A model generated the notes under the pieces. It did no database searches. It was not told the DNA's origin and saw nothing but the letters and a program-made list of their open reading frames with translations. Below are positions 1 through 11,799 of a stretch of 64,000 nucleotides of DNA, one piece after another. Source of the DNA: Xenopus tropicalis. Lineage: Eukaryota > Chordata > Amphibia > Anura > Pipidae. The position numbers and the translations under genes are program-made. The stretch covers positions 50,791,358-50,855,357 of the forward strand of contig NC_030683.2 in the NCBI RefSeq assembly GCF_000004195.4. The letters are read 5' to 3'. Position 1 is the stretch's first letter. Each line of letters begins with the position of its first letter.

Positions 1-1247
1 GGACACAGTGAAATGCAGAATGACACATTTTGAAAGTCCGGGGACACTAATATTTGTGAACAGAAAAGACAATGTACACCACATCTTCAGTGTTAAAACA
101 TTAGTAGATTGCAAAGCCACTAATGAAAATTGTAAACATTTTACAAACGCTGAGTTTGTAACTTATAGACACAGTCTAGAAAGAGAATACAATTTAGACA
201 AATGCACAAAGTAAGACTATCCATTTTAGTACAAATAGTATAGTTTTAAAACTTTTTAAAAATATTATTTACAAATGCATCTGTAGCAAAAGTCAAGCAC
301 CAGCAAAAATGACACAATGTGTCTCTATGCTGAGAGGAATATAGCTCAAAAAAATAATTACCCAAAGACACTCTGGGCCTCATTTACTAAAGGTGCCAAG
401 CTTAAAATACAAAAAAAAAATCATCACAACTCAACATTTTTTTCTGCGTCTTTTCCATAAAATTCCAGTGACTTTCTGCCCATCTAAAATACAGGTAATC
501 CTAAATGTCACACAAGAGGGGCATCCAATGCCTGGAAAAAGGTAGCTGTAAATGGCAGGGTTTGTTTGCACCTAATTTACATTAACAGGCACAAAGATTA
601 TATTGATTCTAGATGTGTTTAACATTCATACCTGTGCATATGTTCTCAGTCTACAACTACATTTGCCAATAATAAACACTCCTAATATATGTGCAGCACA
701 CCCTCTGAAACATAATATGCCTGTATTGAACATTACACATTAGCAAGTTACTGCATTCCAAAGGGCTTCAGTAACCCACAATGCTAATGGAATGTTACTG
801 CTGATGTTGGCAATGTGTTCATAGAAAGCTCTGTTTTGCACCTAAACATAGGCAGTGCCTGTAGACTTTGGACTTGATTGACAGCCCCATGATAACTGCA
901 TATACATATTTATCGTTAGCTTTAGGGAACATACACAAGAGTAAATAAGGCATTAACTGAAAGAAACCCACTGAAGTGTGCAGTCACAATCTATCCCTAA
1001 TTGCAAGTACTGCTACCTGCAAATGTTGGAGACTGCACCTGAGATGGGCAAAGAACACAGTTATATGTGCATATACCCAAAGCTGCAGTCTATGGAAACA
1101 AGGCTATTCCTTAGCAGTTATAAGCATTGCTATTTCTCTCTTTTTTTTTTTTAATTGCTGAAAATGTCTGTTATTGAATAACTGGGTAACTTAAAAATCA
1201 ACCATAAATAGTAAACACCTAGGGAATACATAATAGGGTATATTTAG

Positions 1248-1542
1248 AAGTGTGTAACGTGCTGCTCACCAACCCCTTGGATGTTGCTCTCAGTGCCCCC
1301 AAACCAGGTAGTTATTATTTTAATTTGTGCCTCGGTGGCAAGCTTTGGTTGAATAAAAACGAAAAAAGATTTACTACCAAATAAAGCCTCTTGTAAGTTG
1401 AGTGTGTTCATAGAGGCTACCTAATAGGCAACCTTAGTTCTTATTTGCCACTTCCATGAACTTTTAGGATACTTGTTGTTGCTCCCCTAAGTCTTTTTAC
1501 ATTTGGCTGTGGTTTACGAGTAAGAAAGATTGGGGACCCCTG
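1248..1542 (-). mobile_element. hAT-like non-autonomous element, degraded
   Basis: The plus-strand end GGGGACCCCTG at 1532-1542, and internal phrases such as CCAACCCCTTGGATGTTGC, match by memory a common Xenopus repeat that begins CAGGGGTCCCCAACC. The other end is eroded and I found no clear target-site duplication. Confidence 0.5.
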
Positions 1543-1554
1543 ATGTAGATAGTG

Positions 1555-1890
1555 CTATTCTAATGCAATGTGCAATTGGTCTTTATTTTTTATTCTTATT
1601 CTTTAACTTCTTGTTCAGCTCTCTGGTTTGGGATTTCAGTACCTACTGGTTGCTAGGGTCTAACTTACCCTAGCAAACAGGCAGTAGTTTGAGTCTGAGA
1701 GACTGCAATATAAATAGAAGAGGGTCTGAATACAAAGATAAAGTATAAAAAATAACAATAAAAATTTGTTTTTTTGGCTGCTGGGGGGTCACGATTAATT
1801 AAAAAAACTATACAAATAAAAAAGGTAGACCAATTCAAAAAGTTGCCAAAAATTAGCCATAATATAACATATTAGAAGTTAACTTAAAGG
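1555..1890. repeat. MITE-like repeat related to 11.8-12.45 kb
   Basis: It shares TGGTTGCTAGGGT, ACCCTAGCAA and AAAAGTTGC/AAAATTAGC phrases with the element at 11.8-12.45 kb. It ends near CTTAAAGGTGAACCACC, a TTAA-flanked end of the T2/Kolobok style. The left end is unclear. Confidence 0.5.
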
Positions 1891-3536
1891 TGAACCACCA
1901 CTTAAATAGGTCTACAGTCTAGAGTTGTAAAACAATGATTTTATTTTCAGGGTTAGTATGGCGTAAATAAAATATACAGGAGCTGTATAAACATGCTCTC
2001 TATGTTCCACCAAATGTACACTGTTTTTGCTGCAAAATGTTTGGCAGGCTTTTATAAATATACCCCAATACGTGGTTAATTTCAAATTTCAGTCAGATGG
2101 CTGAAGTGGGCCCCATAGTTTGTTTACTACAAACAATATCTTCAAACGGGGCTCTAAGTCAGGACCAGCTCATTTAGAACTTGACACAGGAGCAAGCCCC
2201 TTCCTAGTTATACAATAAATGTGTATTTAGAAATGCCATGCTGAATTTGATCATGCTGGTGTATGGACAATACATTTCCAGCCTAAGCCTGAATGCAAAC
2301 TGTTATCAAATCATGAATGTGCTGCTAAAGCCACACAGAGTAAGCGCTGAAATGAAACAATAACTACTCTTAACATTACTGGGGAACCATTTGAAAGAAG
2401 TAACTCCAAATGGGCACACAGCCCTTAATGTATGTGTGGATATGCAGGTATATAATATTGTACATATTTAAAACAAATTGTGCTACTAAGTAAAATCTAT
2501 AGACTTCTGTGAACATCTGTAAAGCAATAGATACAGCTATATTCAATTTTTTCCCATATAATTTTTTTTACAAAATAAACACGTAACTCTACAACAGATT
2601 CTCTGGTAAAAGAACATATATCCTGCAATAATATAGTGGGTTTTTTTATATAAAAAAACAAAACAAAAAACAACTCAATGATGTTGACACTGTTGTGTCC
2701 TTATATCAACAGAGAATCATGTATTTGCTTTTCACAGTAGAAATAATTCCTTTGGGATAACCTATATTTCTCCAACAGTGAAATACAAAGAACTACAGTC
2801 AAATCCCAGACTAATAGCCCTTGATATCTCTTATGTTTAGATTTCAAATTGAGTATTTTTGGGGATTACTTGGTTTTCCTTTCCATAAATAAGATACTTG
2901 TGAATGTAATGATTTACAGTAGTAATACATTTTTTTATAGTAAAACATTACTCCTTGACATGTTGGCAAACAAAAGTTATGTTATACCTCTAAAAATCTA
3001 TGGCAGCATTATTGACATAAGTGAACGTGTCTTAACTTGGTAAGGCTTTGGTGAACTTGTAAATCATTCGGTTTAAAAAAGGTTTAATGACATTGTTAGA
3101 TGAAGGTAAATGCCTGAGTTCTTTGTCCAGAGAACTCATATGAATGTTTACTGTCCATCAATAAGTAATCCGGGTCGACATATATTCCAGCACTGAAGAA
3201 AAAAGCTGAAGGAAAATGTAAAGGCAGAATAGTAGGGAGATTCAGAGAACCTTTCTTCAAAACAAAGTGTAGTCTCTTCTTGGAGAAGTTCCAGGAGGAA
3301 TAATAAATGACTAGTGGTTAAATATAGTAACATTTCAAGTCTATCCTTTTACATATTGCAGGATGCATGGAAACCCTAGATTAATTACAACGGGTCCTTC
3401 TGTGCAAAAGTAGACACTCTGCAGATCTTTATTGATAATGGCAATGTTGAAAAGTCTCTAACTGCAAACAAAGATTTAAAAGATGGGAAAAAATACAGAA
3501 AGTCTCTGTAATGACTTTGAACGATGAGGGTCGCCC

Positions 3537-3608
3537 TTAAAAGCGGTAACCGGCCTTCACTGCTTCAATATCTGACATCAGTGTCCGAGCAAGGTAAATA
3601 CCAAAAAT
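3537..3608 (-). CDS. tspan14: tspan14 last coding exon (23 codons and stop)
   Basis: The acceptor is TTTCTTTAG at 3610-3609. It encodes [20 protein letters not shown] followed by YRF and TAA at 3539-3537. This is the end of TM4 and the short cytoplasmic C-terminus typical of the TspanC8 group. Confidence 0.94.
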   Translation of the reverse strand: MFGIYLARTLMSDIEAVKAGYRF

Positions 3609-6600
3609 CTAAAGAAAGTAAGAAATATGCAAGGTCTTACAATTTTACCTACTACAAACAGATTCTACATTTGCTAATCCCACCAAATGATAATGTTTTT
3701 TATGCATATGAATCCATAAATGCTAGAACAAAAGTAAACTGTAGCTATTCTAAGATGGCTAAGTTCCTTGGTAACTTCTGTACATATATGCATTATGCTA
3801 AGCTGTATTGTTGGTGACAGGTATGTGTTACTGTGAAAATATGCCCAGTTATGTATAATAGTCAGTGTTATGGCCGAGGATTATATATTGTAAGTTAATT
3901 TGTCCTGTGGTAGGAACTAGGTGTAGAAAGCATGAAAGTATACTGATTTAGGGTTTTTCTAATGTTTTGTACATAACAATGCAGGGTTTTTTATGTTACT
4001 AGCTGTGTTCCACCTGCCACTACTTTCTAGGCGCATGCAATTGGACCCCACTACAAGGTTCTAAATGGCAAACATACAAAAAAGAGAGGGAAATGATCAA
4101 TGCCCATTCCCTGGATTTTATTGCAAGTGCAAGTACGTACTTTTTTTTTTCTCTCCAAAGAAAAGGGTAGTTATGTAGTTACTAACAAAACAGGGAACCA
4201 GGGAATGTAAATATATCAATCTTCTCCTTTTTGTATGTCTGTAGTAAATATGGACAGAACACTCGGATTTCTATTCTACTTTACTTAATTTTGTAGTATT
4301 CCCGCAATTCCTTTTGTGCATTAATGTTCAAAACTGATTACCCAGTTTTGACAACCACCCCGCCATTCAGTGCTTCTCCTAATACAGATATTTTTTCTAA
4401 GACTTTTAGAACTATAAAGACAAATTTTTATGGTTAAGCAAAACCTACCTGTAAAATTGAGATCACTAGAAAAACTCCAGCCACAATATATATGTTTCTC
4501 GGTAACCATGCCTCCAGTGCAGATATACAGCCTTTTGAGAATGTTGTATTTGGTCTCTCGTTGGGCTTCTGGGAAAACAATTACAACAAATTTGCTTTCA
4601 AATGCTGTATGAGGTGTACTATGATCTATTCCCATTATATGGACCTTTGGGGATATTATTACTGGTCACTTGTAAAGCGTATCATGAAAGTTGCACATTG
4701 TACAGATAATTCTATAGCATTAACAAGGCTCACACTGACATTGACACTGGGTGTCACACAAAAGTAAACTAAGACTTATGCCACACGTGGGGGATTTCTG
4801 AGCAGCAGATAAATACAGAATCTGCCCCTACGCTTGAATCAGTGCTCTTCTTTGTCTGCACCTGGAGACACTGTCCGGTGCTTAGCTTACTCACTATCCT
4901 TCCTGTTTGAAAATAGAATTTTATGCAAAAAAAAAAAATGCAAGCATTAATGTGTGAAATGTTGTTGTGGAAATGCAGGTTTTATTATGCAGAGCTAAGA
5001 GGCCTACATGTTAACTCTTTGCCTTGATACGGATTAAAAAGAATTACTGAAAAAGTCTCCAATTTATATAAAAAAAATAAAAACAGAGAGCATGTATTCT
5101 CCAGTACCCCACCACTCACCTTTCTGCGAGCATCATAACCACACTGTGTGTTCACAACTGTTTGCTGTGAAAATAAAGGAATTACATTAAACAATATGAG
5201 TAAACGGTCAGATCAAACATGTATTAGAATTACAACAAATTGTCTTTTTCCACAAAAATATTTAAAACATGTACAATCAATACATGAACACATAGCACAT
5301 AAACTCTAAATTACTTTTGGCTTCACTTCCAGACTAACCTTAGAAAGGTAAAACTATTTTAATAAAAGCCGATTCCACAGACAGAGGAAACCATGAAAGC
5401 CTGCCTCCAACTCGCACAGACTATTTCCCCACCACCCCAAACTCTATGGAAAGCAGAGGGACAAATCCTAAAATAAAATCACTTCAATATAATTCTTTAC
5501 TGTAAAAAAATATACAGAGTTCTGAATAAAAAGCATATGTAAAGGATGTAAATAAATAGTATGCAATTTTTGGGTTACAGAATCTATAAAGGAGTGCATA
5601 GGGGCTAGGTGAGCAGGAAAGCATGGATGGAAGGACTGGAAGAGCGACTTACAGCTGGATCAGGAACACAACAAGAAAAAGGAACACCACACCTCTCACG
5701 ACTTGGATTTTCAACACTGCAGTTGAAATATTCATTTAGGTCCCAGTCATCTGGGGACACAGCACCACAACACTGGTTCTGTAAGTGACACAAAAAATAT
5801 TAAGATCTTTGTATATGATGCCTTAGGACTGAGTGCGAATACCAGTGTAAAAAAAATACTTATTGGTGTCAAGTGTCTAAAGAGTATAGAACCCCAATCT
5901 ATTGGGGGGGGGCAAAATATGCAATTCTAAATAACAAAAAAACAGTGGGCCTCTGGTAATCAGGAAGCAAGTCAATGGTGCTTTATTATCAGGCCTGACT
6001 GGGTCCATTATCACAGCATTATGTTTATTAGGTGCAGATTGAGGGAAAAAATTGGAAAAGAATGAAGACCTTTTAACGGCCATACTGCTGAACTGCACTC
6101 CGCTATAGTAGCGTAACACTCCAATTTGCTTGCTGTGTGAGGCTCAGGTACAGGACTCCCTTTCTGTGCTGCATCAATAGATTCACACTCTATATATGGA
6201 TAAGGATTTCCATCTGTTTTCATTGCTAAATTAAAAACTTTTCCCATGAAAGTTTTAACAAACTGACACAGTTATAAAAGCTCTGAGTAGAAAAAACTCA
6301 GCTCTATGTGACAGTAAGCCAGCACCCTTTAGAATTCTCTCTCAGATTGATAATGAATAAATCTACACATAAGAAATCTGAATTGTGCAGTGTTTTATTT
6401 ATTATGCACACAAATAAATCTATCTAAGCACATGCATGCACTACCAGTGGTGGTATAACCTCATTTACCGCTTTTTGAAGGGAATCTATGAGGTTCTGCA
6501 AGTCAATATCATCTCTGTATGATTTTATATTGTTCTCAAAAAAATCCTTGGCTCGGTCTTTCACCCAGTCCTGGAATAGGAAGGCAAGAACTGCAACAGC

Positions 6601-8496
6601 GAGCTCCATGAAGAAAATCAAGACTATAGCACCACAAAACTATGAAGAAAACAATAAAAGCACACTATAAATTAATTGAAATATAATAGTCATATAACAA
6701 AGCTTAAAGAACACCAGTACTTTTACTAAATGAGAGTAAACAATGACTTAAAAGGGTGGGGTTATCTTCATAATAAAATGTATCTGTTCTGGAACCTGTT
6801 CTGATGCAGGGGACCACCAACACCACCTCTCAATCCTCCTCAGTGTGGCTTACATCACACATAGTTTGGATGCAGCCTATTTCCAGTGCTGATGCACATC
6901 AGGGCTTGAGCAAGCTGTGCCTAAACTCAGTGCAACATTTTATTACGAAGGTGATCTACCCCTTTAAGCACAGGTAGATTGCACAGTGTTAAGCCAAACT
7001 ATTCCTTCCATTCAGAAAGTTCATTGTTAATTTGTTAAATTCACTAGATGCCGGTCTGGGGATCTTTCTAACTCAGAGCCATGCTCCCATCATACTAATA
7101 TTTCCAAAGGCTCCCTTTCCTTGCCATTATACTTCTCATTTTAGGTGCAATAAAGCGGCACTTTCATTTTATAAAAAAAAAAAAAAAATCAGATTTTTTC
7201 CAAGCATCAGCTCCACCACCCAAAGAGTTTTAATAGACTGTCTTTTAAAAAAAAAAAAAAAAAAAGTTTCATATATTTACAAAAAAAAGAAATTAATACA
7301 CACACTCATTCTCATTTAAATGAGATAATATGGTAAATTGCATTGGTGTATTTCTAAGTTTTAATTTTACTTATTATTTAACACCATTACTTAAGTCCTG
7401 TTTCATTGGATTTATGTGATGTTTCGTCTTTGCCCTAAATTACCCTAGGAATATTTTATAACATTTGTTAAAATACATATCACTGTATAGCAGACCGTAT
7501 ATTTTTTAAAAACAGCTACTGAACTACAAAGCTACAGCAAACATTTCTGCTGAACACCATCAATTTACTCTTCGTGATCTGCGCCATTTAAAAGAGTACT
7601 TTCCCATCCAAATACACTAATAAAATAAGGTCATTTAAACAGTCTCTTTATATTAAATACCGCTTGGCAACGAGTAGCTAAGTCTTTATATAGCATGTAC
7701 TTATGACTGGAGGGCTTGCTAGTTAAGGCTATGGTTTGTCAAAAGTATGTTCACAACCTCTGTTGGTAGTCTGGCACTATTGCACAAGAGTATATACATC
7801 CCCAAGTGGGAGGGTGACTTACAAATTTCAGAAGGCAGATATTTTCTCGTAAAGCACCAACACAGCCAGCAAAGCCAAGAGTAAACATGATGACACCAAC
7901 CACCAGGACTAGCCACACTGGGTCAAATCCATGGAGACGTGTTACTTTTGTAATATCTGACAATATGCCCTAGGAAACATGAAAACATGTAGTTTTACAT
8001 ATATTAAAAAAGGCATTACTCGTTTGTGCATCATAAAAAAAACAAAACAAAACACAAAGAACATGTCAAATCTAATGACAAGCACCCCAAAGGTGCTATA
8101 CTTTTAGGACACGTGTTTTTTTTTTTAAATTGCAATAGATTATATTAGACAAAAATCCTAGGTACTACTTAAAGGGGAACTCCTCCCAAAACAGTATTTT
8201 TGCATAATAGTAGAAAAAAAAAATATAGCCAAATAACTTTAAAATTCACCATATGGATAAAAGATGTGCTCTAGTCATTACATTTTATTTCTGAAATAAT
8301 CCAAACTCCAGCAATCATCTATGAGCCCCTTAATGTCCTCATTTGATATTTAGGTACACAAAGACAAAATCATTTGATACTTACTTTTTCACTCCATGCC
8401 CACAAACCAACTCCTAAAAGAACCATTCCCGATAGCTAAGAAATAAAATTAGTGTTAGAAATTCTCAGCAAAATGCAACCACACACAACTTATATA

Positions 8497-8536
<40 letters not shown>

Positions 8537-11500
8537 ATTAATTATTTTATTAAAATGGAGTCTATGGCAGATGGCCTTACTGTAATTCAGAGCTTTCTGG
8601 ATAACAGGTTTCCAGATAATGGATCCCACACCTATACAGGTATGGGATCTATTATCTAGAAACCCATTATCCAGAAAGCTCTGTATTATGGGATGGTCAT
8701 GTCCCATAAACTGCACTTTAATCAAATAATTCAATATTTTAAAATATATTGCCTTTTTCTCTGTAATGATAAAACAGTACCTTGTGCTTAATCCTAACTA
8801 AGATATAATTAATCCTTATTGGAGGCACAACCAGTTGGGTTTATTTAATGTTTACATGATTTCATCGTAGACCCAAAGTACGGAGATTGAAATTATGGAA
8901 AGACTCCTTATCCAAAAAAACCCAGGTACCAAGCACTGCAGATAACAGGTCCCATAACTGTACTAAAGTATCTAGAAATTAGTGACCCCACAATCACAAT
9001 TACAAATTGCCATGGAGGGCACTTCAGCTACAGCAAAATTATCACATTTACTGCAATTTATGTATAAACCACACAAACAGGTTTACCTCAGAAAAGCATA
9101 TGTATGTATGTATATCTTTATTTATAAAGCGCTACTTATGTACGCAGCGCTGTACAGTAGAATACATTAATACAAACAGGGTGTTAATAAGATAATAGAT
9201 AAATACAAAGTATAATAATAAATACAGATAAATACAGCAGCAATAAGTTAAGAGTCGAGGACACAAGATGAAGGAGGTCCCTGCCCCGTAGAGCTTACAA
9301 TCTATATGGGAGGGTAACTAACAGACACAAATAGGCAAATATAAGTGCTGTAGGTCACAGTGGGTGACACTACAATATTGCATATTGCATATACTTTTTT
9401 TGTGCTACAACTCATGAATATGAATAAGGGCTTTCTAAACTCAAATGTTTGATATTAAGCACAAAAAATGTGTAAAACTCGAATGTAAAACTTCTGCATC
9501 TAAAAGTTTGCGTGTCTATTGTAGAAGTCAATGGGAGTTATCCTAGGCAAAATGTAAGCATGTTTTTCAATTTGAGTGTTTTAGGTGTATTGAAAATAAG
9601 TAAAACACAAATTTAATGCATTCAAGTTTTTTTTCATAGTTTTATTCAGTGAAAATATAATGGCTGTTTTATGTGCACATTCTGCGGAATCCAGAATAGG
9701 TAAATATGTCTCTCCACTCTAAACTAAAAAAAACCTACAAACCATATCACAACACACAAACATCAAATTAATCTCATAGATGAATGGTCTACTGAACAGT
9801 CTGATGCCTGACATTTCTAGGTTTACCAAAAGTAAGTAACCAAGAACAATGCAGATTACTAAAACCCAATTAAACCAGTCCAATCAATCATTTTTATTTT
9901 TGGTGGTTAAATTGACAGTTTGAATCATTTTGCTGAAACTAAGGGGCAGATTTATCAAAGTCTGAATGGGTATGATTACAAAAAATTTCTAAAGTTTAGA
10001 ACTGTTCATACTGTTGACGATAATATCGTTAAAAATGTACGACTTTTTCGTGATCCATTCGTTACTGCACGAAAAAATGTACTTTTCGTTCTTTGCACAA
10101 CGATAACGAAAGTTTCGGAATTCATTCAAGCTTTGGTATTGTGACTATCTTTTGCCAAGGGTTGGAGCTGCAGAGTGCTATTGAGTCCTATGGAAAGCTT
10201 CCAAAATCATGCATTGAAGTTTCAAAGTCAGAAAGGTTTTCACGCCGTTTACGATCGTTCGGATACAAAAATTTTGTACGTTTCGGATTGCACCACAATA
10301 TTTTCGTTTGACCATGATACGAATTTTCGCGCAATTAATGCACATCAGAAATAATCGCATTTACTCCGAATTTTGCCAAGTGTACTTTTTAACATCCGAA
10401 ATTCAGACTTTGATAAATCTGCCCCTAATAATGCAAAATGGCTAAAAATGCAATAAAACAACCAAAATAAAATACAAAAGTAAATGCCTAGTAGAATTAC
10501 TGAATATCCTATTTACATTTTTCCAAAAAAATTTACTTCCTTCACATATATATGTGACCAAGAATTCATAGGAATACATGTTCACACATAGAAAGGGTGT
10601 TTGACTGATATCTGGCAATAAAATGAGATGCAACTGAAACAGAAAAACTTCATTTTATAATTTGCCGCCCTAAAACATAGTATAGTAAGTAACTGGCCCA
10701 CTATATGAAAGTTGGACAGCACAACAACAAATACACAGTAACGGTAAATTGTAGTTAAATGCATACAAAACTTTATTTTTTTTTGTTACTAACCATTTAA
10801 AGATTGTTGCATTTTACATGGCCACTGTTACACCATGTAAAAGGGTTTATCAGTTATGTAATGATATATACCCATTTGCTTCACTGAACAGAGGGACACC
10901 CATAAGGGAGACCTAATAAAATAAATTAAAAACAACTTGCCTTCCATTTAATATGTCTGCAAGCCACCCCACAATGTTTTTATGAATTGTGAAAGATAAT
11001 ATTAATTAATTGTATATCCAACTCATTGCTACCTTATATAAATAAGATACTAACTGTAGTGGGTGTTTCATAATTGTTTATTAGGTATAGGTATAGGGTA
11101 TAAGGGGTTTACTTGCTGTGCTTCCTTAACCTAACATCCTTTTCCTACATAACTTAATCATACGGTTTGTCACTGGTGCAATGCCAACTCATACTTTATT
11201 CGCCAATTAGACCAGGTAAAATCTGTCAGTGACTCTAAGCACAAATGTATTAGCTGCAGCCAAAGGAAAATGTTAGGTTACGAAACTCAAATTATTAAAT
11301 ATATAAATAACTGTTAAAAAAAATGTGAAAGATTAATTAAACATCTACTACAGCTTAGTGATGTACCCACTTTAATCACCCAAGGGTTTATAAGCAGGTT
11401 AAATTAACCTGTGCATAGCAATCCATTTGTCCATATTTGTTGCTAAATCATTGTGTTTTTTCTGCTCTGCCAGTTTTGACAACAAAGTATTATATTTGTT

Positions 11501-11674
11501 AAAAAGTATATATGTTTACAGTAATACGACTATCAAGTTTTATTATACATAAGTTAATTTATAAGTTAACATTTGAAAATTTGAAAAACTGACCCAGAAT
11601 ATGATATTGTAGCTAAACAGGAGGTACTTATAACAACAGCTGACTTCTGCAGTGCTGTACCGGTAGTAGTGCAT
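3537..11674 (-). CDS. tspan14: tetraspanin-14, spliced gene (8 coding exons)
   Basis: Join on the minus strand: 11674-11594, 8435-8385, 7969-7823, 6639-6469, 5778-5653, 5164-5120, 4568-4449, 3608-3537. All junctions are phase 0 with AG acceptors and GT donors, giving 270 codons plus TAA. The product is a four-pass membrane protein: TM1 about residues 19-43, TM2 62-84, TM3 94-118, TM4 233-257. The large extracellular loop carries the CCG motif (153-155) and eight cysteines in all (153, 154, 170, 180, 186, 187, 200, 221), the mark of the TspanC8 subgroup. Possible N-glycosylation sites are N169 and N214. Known for the family: TspanC8 proteins bind ADAM10 and promote its exit from the ER and delivery to the surface. 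TSPAN14 is preferred over TSPAN5 and TSPAN17 because the N-terminus (MHYYRYS), the residues before CCG (SLQKANQ) and the [11 protein letters not shown] exon match it best, compared from memory. The nearest upstream 5' UTR exon is inferred, not proven. Confidence 0.95.
4449..4568 (-). CDS. tspan14: tspan14 coding exon 7 (40 codons, end of large loop and TM4)
   Basis: The acceptor is TTTTCCCAG at 4570-4569 and the donor GTAGGT starts at 4448. It encodes [10 protein letters not shown], the eighth cysteine in [15 protein letters not shown], then TM4. The first ten residues look unlike the human sequence as I remember it and include an NTT sequon. The rest is well conserved. Confidence 0.95.
5120..5164 (-). 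CDS. tspan14: tspan14 coding exon 6 (15 codons)
   Basis: A 45-bp micro-exon, [15 protein letters not shown], between TATTTTCACAG and GTGAGT. It supplies the seventh loop cysteine (C200). Confidence 0.96.
5653..5778 (-). CDS. tspan14: tspan14 coding exon 5 (42 codons, CCG and disulfide core)
   Basis: The acceptor is CTTACAG at 5780-5779 and the donor GTAAGT starts at 5652. The exon begins [15 protein letters not shown] and holds six of the eight loop cysteines, including the CC pair in [11 protein letters not shown]. The NCS sequon at N169 is a possible glycosylation site. Confidence 0.97.
6469..6639 (-). CDS. tspan14: tspan14 coding exon 4 (57 codons, TM3 and start of large loop)
   Basis: The acceptor is TTCTTCATAG at 6641-6640 and the donor GTAAAT starts at 6468. 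It encodes TM3 with the polar residue typical of this segment (FFMELAV), then the helical stem of the large extracellular loop, including [18 protein letters not shown]. Confidence 0.96.
7823..7969 (-). CDS. tspan14: tspan14 coding exon 3 (49 codons, small loop and TM2)
   Basis: The acceptor is TTTCCTAG at 7971-7970 and the donor GTAAGT starts at 7822. The exon encodes the small extracellular loop ([17 protein letters not shown]) and TM2 with the [12 protein letters not shown] signature typical of tetraspanins. Confidence 0.96.
8385..8435 (-). CDS. tspan14: tspan14 coding exon 2 (17 codons, rest of TM1)
   Basis: A 51-bp micro-exon between TTTCTTAG and GTAAGT. It reads [17 protein letters not shown], the conserved second half of TM1 and the start of the small extracellular loop. 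It is too short to stand out as an ORF and was found by aligning to the tetraspanin pattern. Confidence 0.95.
8502..8534. repeat. (TA)n microsatellite
   Basis: About 16 uninterrupted TA units, next to a CAGGTATGGGA-type repeat inside a tspan14 intron. Confidence 0.95.
8537..8960. mobile_element. CAGGTATGGGA-type interspersed repeat, two facing pieces
   Basis: One end reads GGATCCCACACCTATACAGG and the next reads ACAGGTATGGGATCTATTAT, so two partial copies abut. Internal phrases AAACAGTACCTTGTGCTTAA and CCCTTATTGGAGGCA-like text match the other copies in this window (20.8, 24.7, 45.0, 51.5 and 56.7 kb). Confidence 0.75.
9098..9370 (-). mobile_element. L2-type LINE 3' end
   Basis: Reading the minus strand, GTAGCGCTTTATAAATAAAG is followed by a (ATAC)n tail at 9098-9112. 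The same 3' end closes the L2 copy at 53.94-55.95 kb. The copy is cut off upstream of the 3' UTR. Confidence 0.75.
9943..10425. mobile_element. PIF/Harbinger-type MITE
   Basis: The inverted ends GGGGCAGATTTATCAAA and TTTGATAAATCTGCCCC are flanked by a TAA duplication (9940-9942 and 10426-10428). A 3-bp TAA/TTA duplication is typical of PIF/Harbinger. The inside is rich in ACGAAAAA/TTTTTCGT pieces and encodes nothing I recognise. Confidence 0.8.
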
Positions 11675-11695
11675 GTTTGCAGCAGTTAAGATTAC
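11594..11695 (-). CDS. tspan14: tspan14 first coding exon (27 codons plus 21 nt of 5' UTR)
   Basis: The acceptor is a pyrimidine-rich tract ending TTGCAG at 11697-11696. The ATG is at 11674-11672, and the exon ends TTC TGG before a GTCAGT donor at 11593. It encodes the cytoplasmic N-terminus ([20 protein letters not shown]) and the start of TM1. The cysteines just before TM1 are probable palmitoylation sites, as usual in tetraspanins. This ATG is chosen because it opens the conserved family N-terminus and an acceptor lies 21 nt upstream. Confidence 0.93.
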
Positions 11696-11799
11696 CTGCA
11701 ATGACAGAAGAGACACTGGATTAAGTAAAACATCTCAAAAATACACCAGCACCATGTCATTTACCTGTATATTTAACACGTAATAGTAACAATTTGCAG

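Larger units (their letters stand above)
1..3536 (-). other. tspan14 3' UTR and downstream sequence, limits unknown
   Basis: This AT-rich stretch holds no gene that I can support. The proximal part must be tspan14 3' UTR. The nearest AATAAA on the minus strand is at 3433-3428, only about 100 bp after the stop, and others occur farther on, so I cannot choose the polyadenylation site. The 1.2-1.9 kb part is repeat-derived (separate entries). The remaining short ORFs look random. Confidence 0.45.

Noticed and set aside
4321..4635. 104-codon ORF on the minus strand over tspan14 exon 7
   Set aside because: It is the wrong frame of a real exon. The correct frame gives TM4 of the tetraspanin and has proper splice sites.
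7719..7963. Two minus-strand ORFs over exon 3 as independent small genes
   Set aside because: One is the exon itself read past its donor, the other a shifted frame. The real start codon is at 11674.
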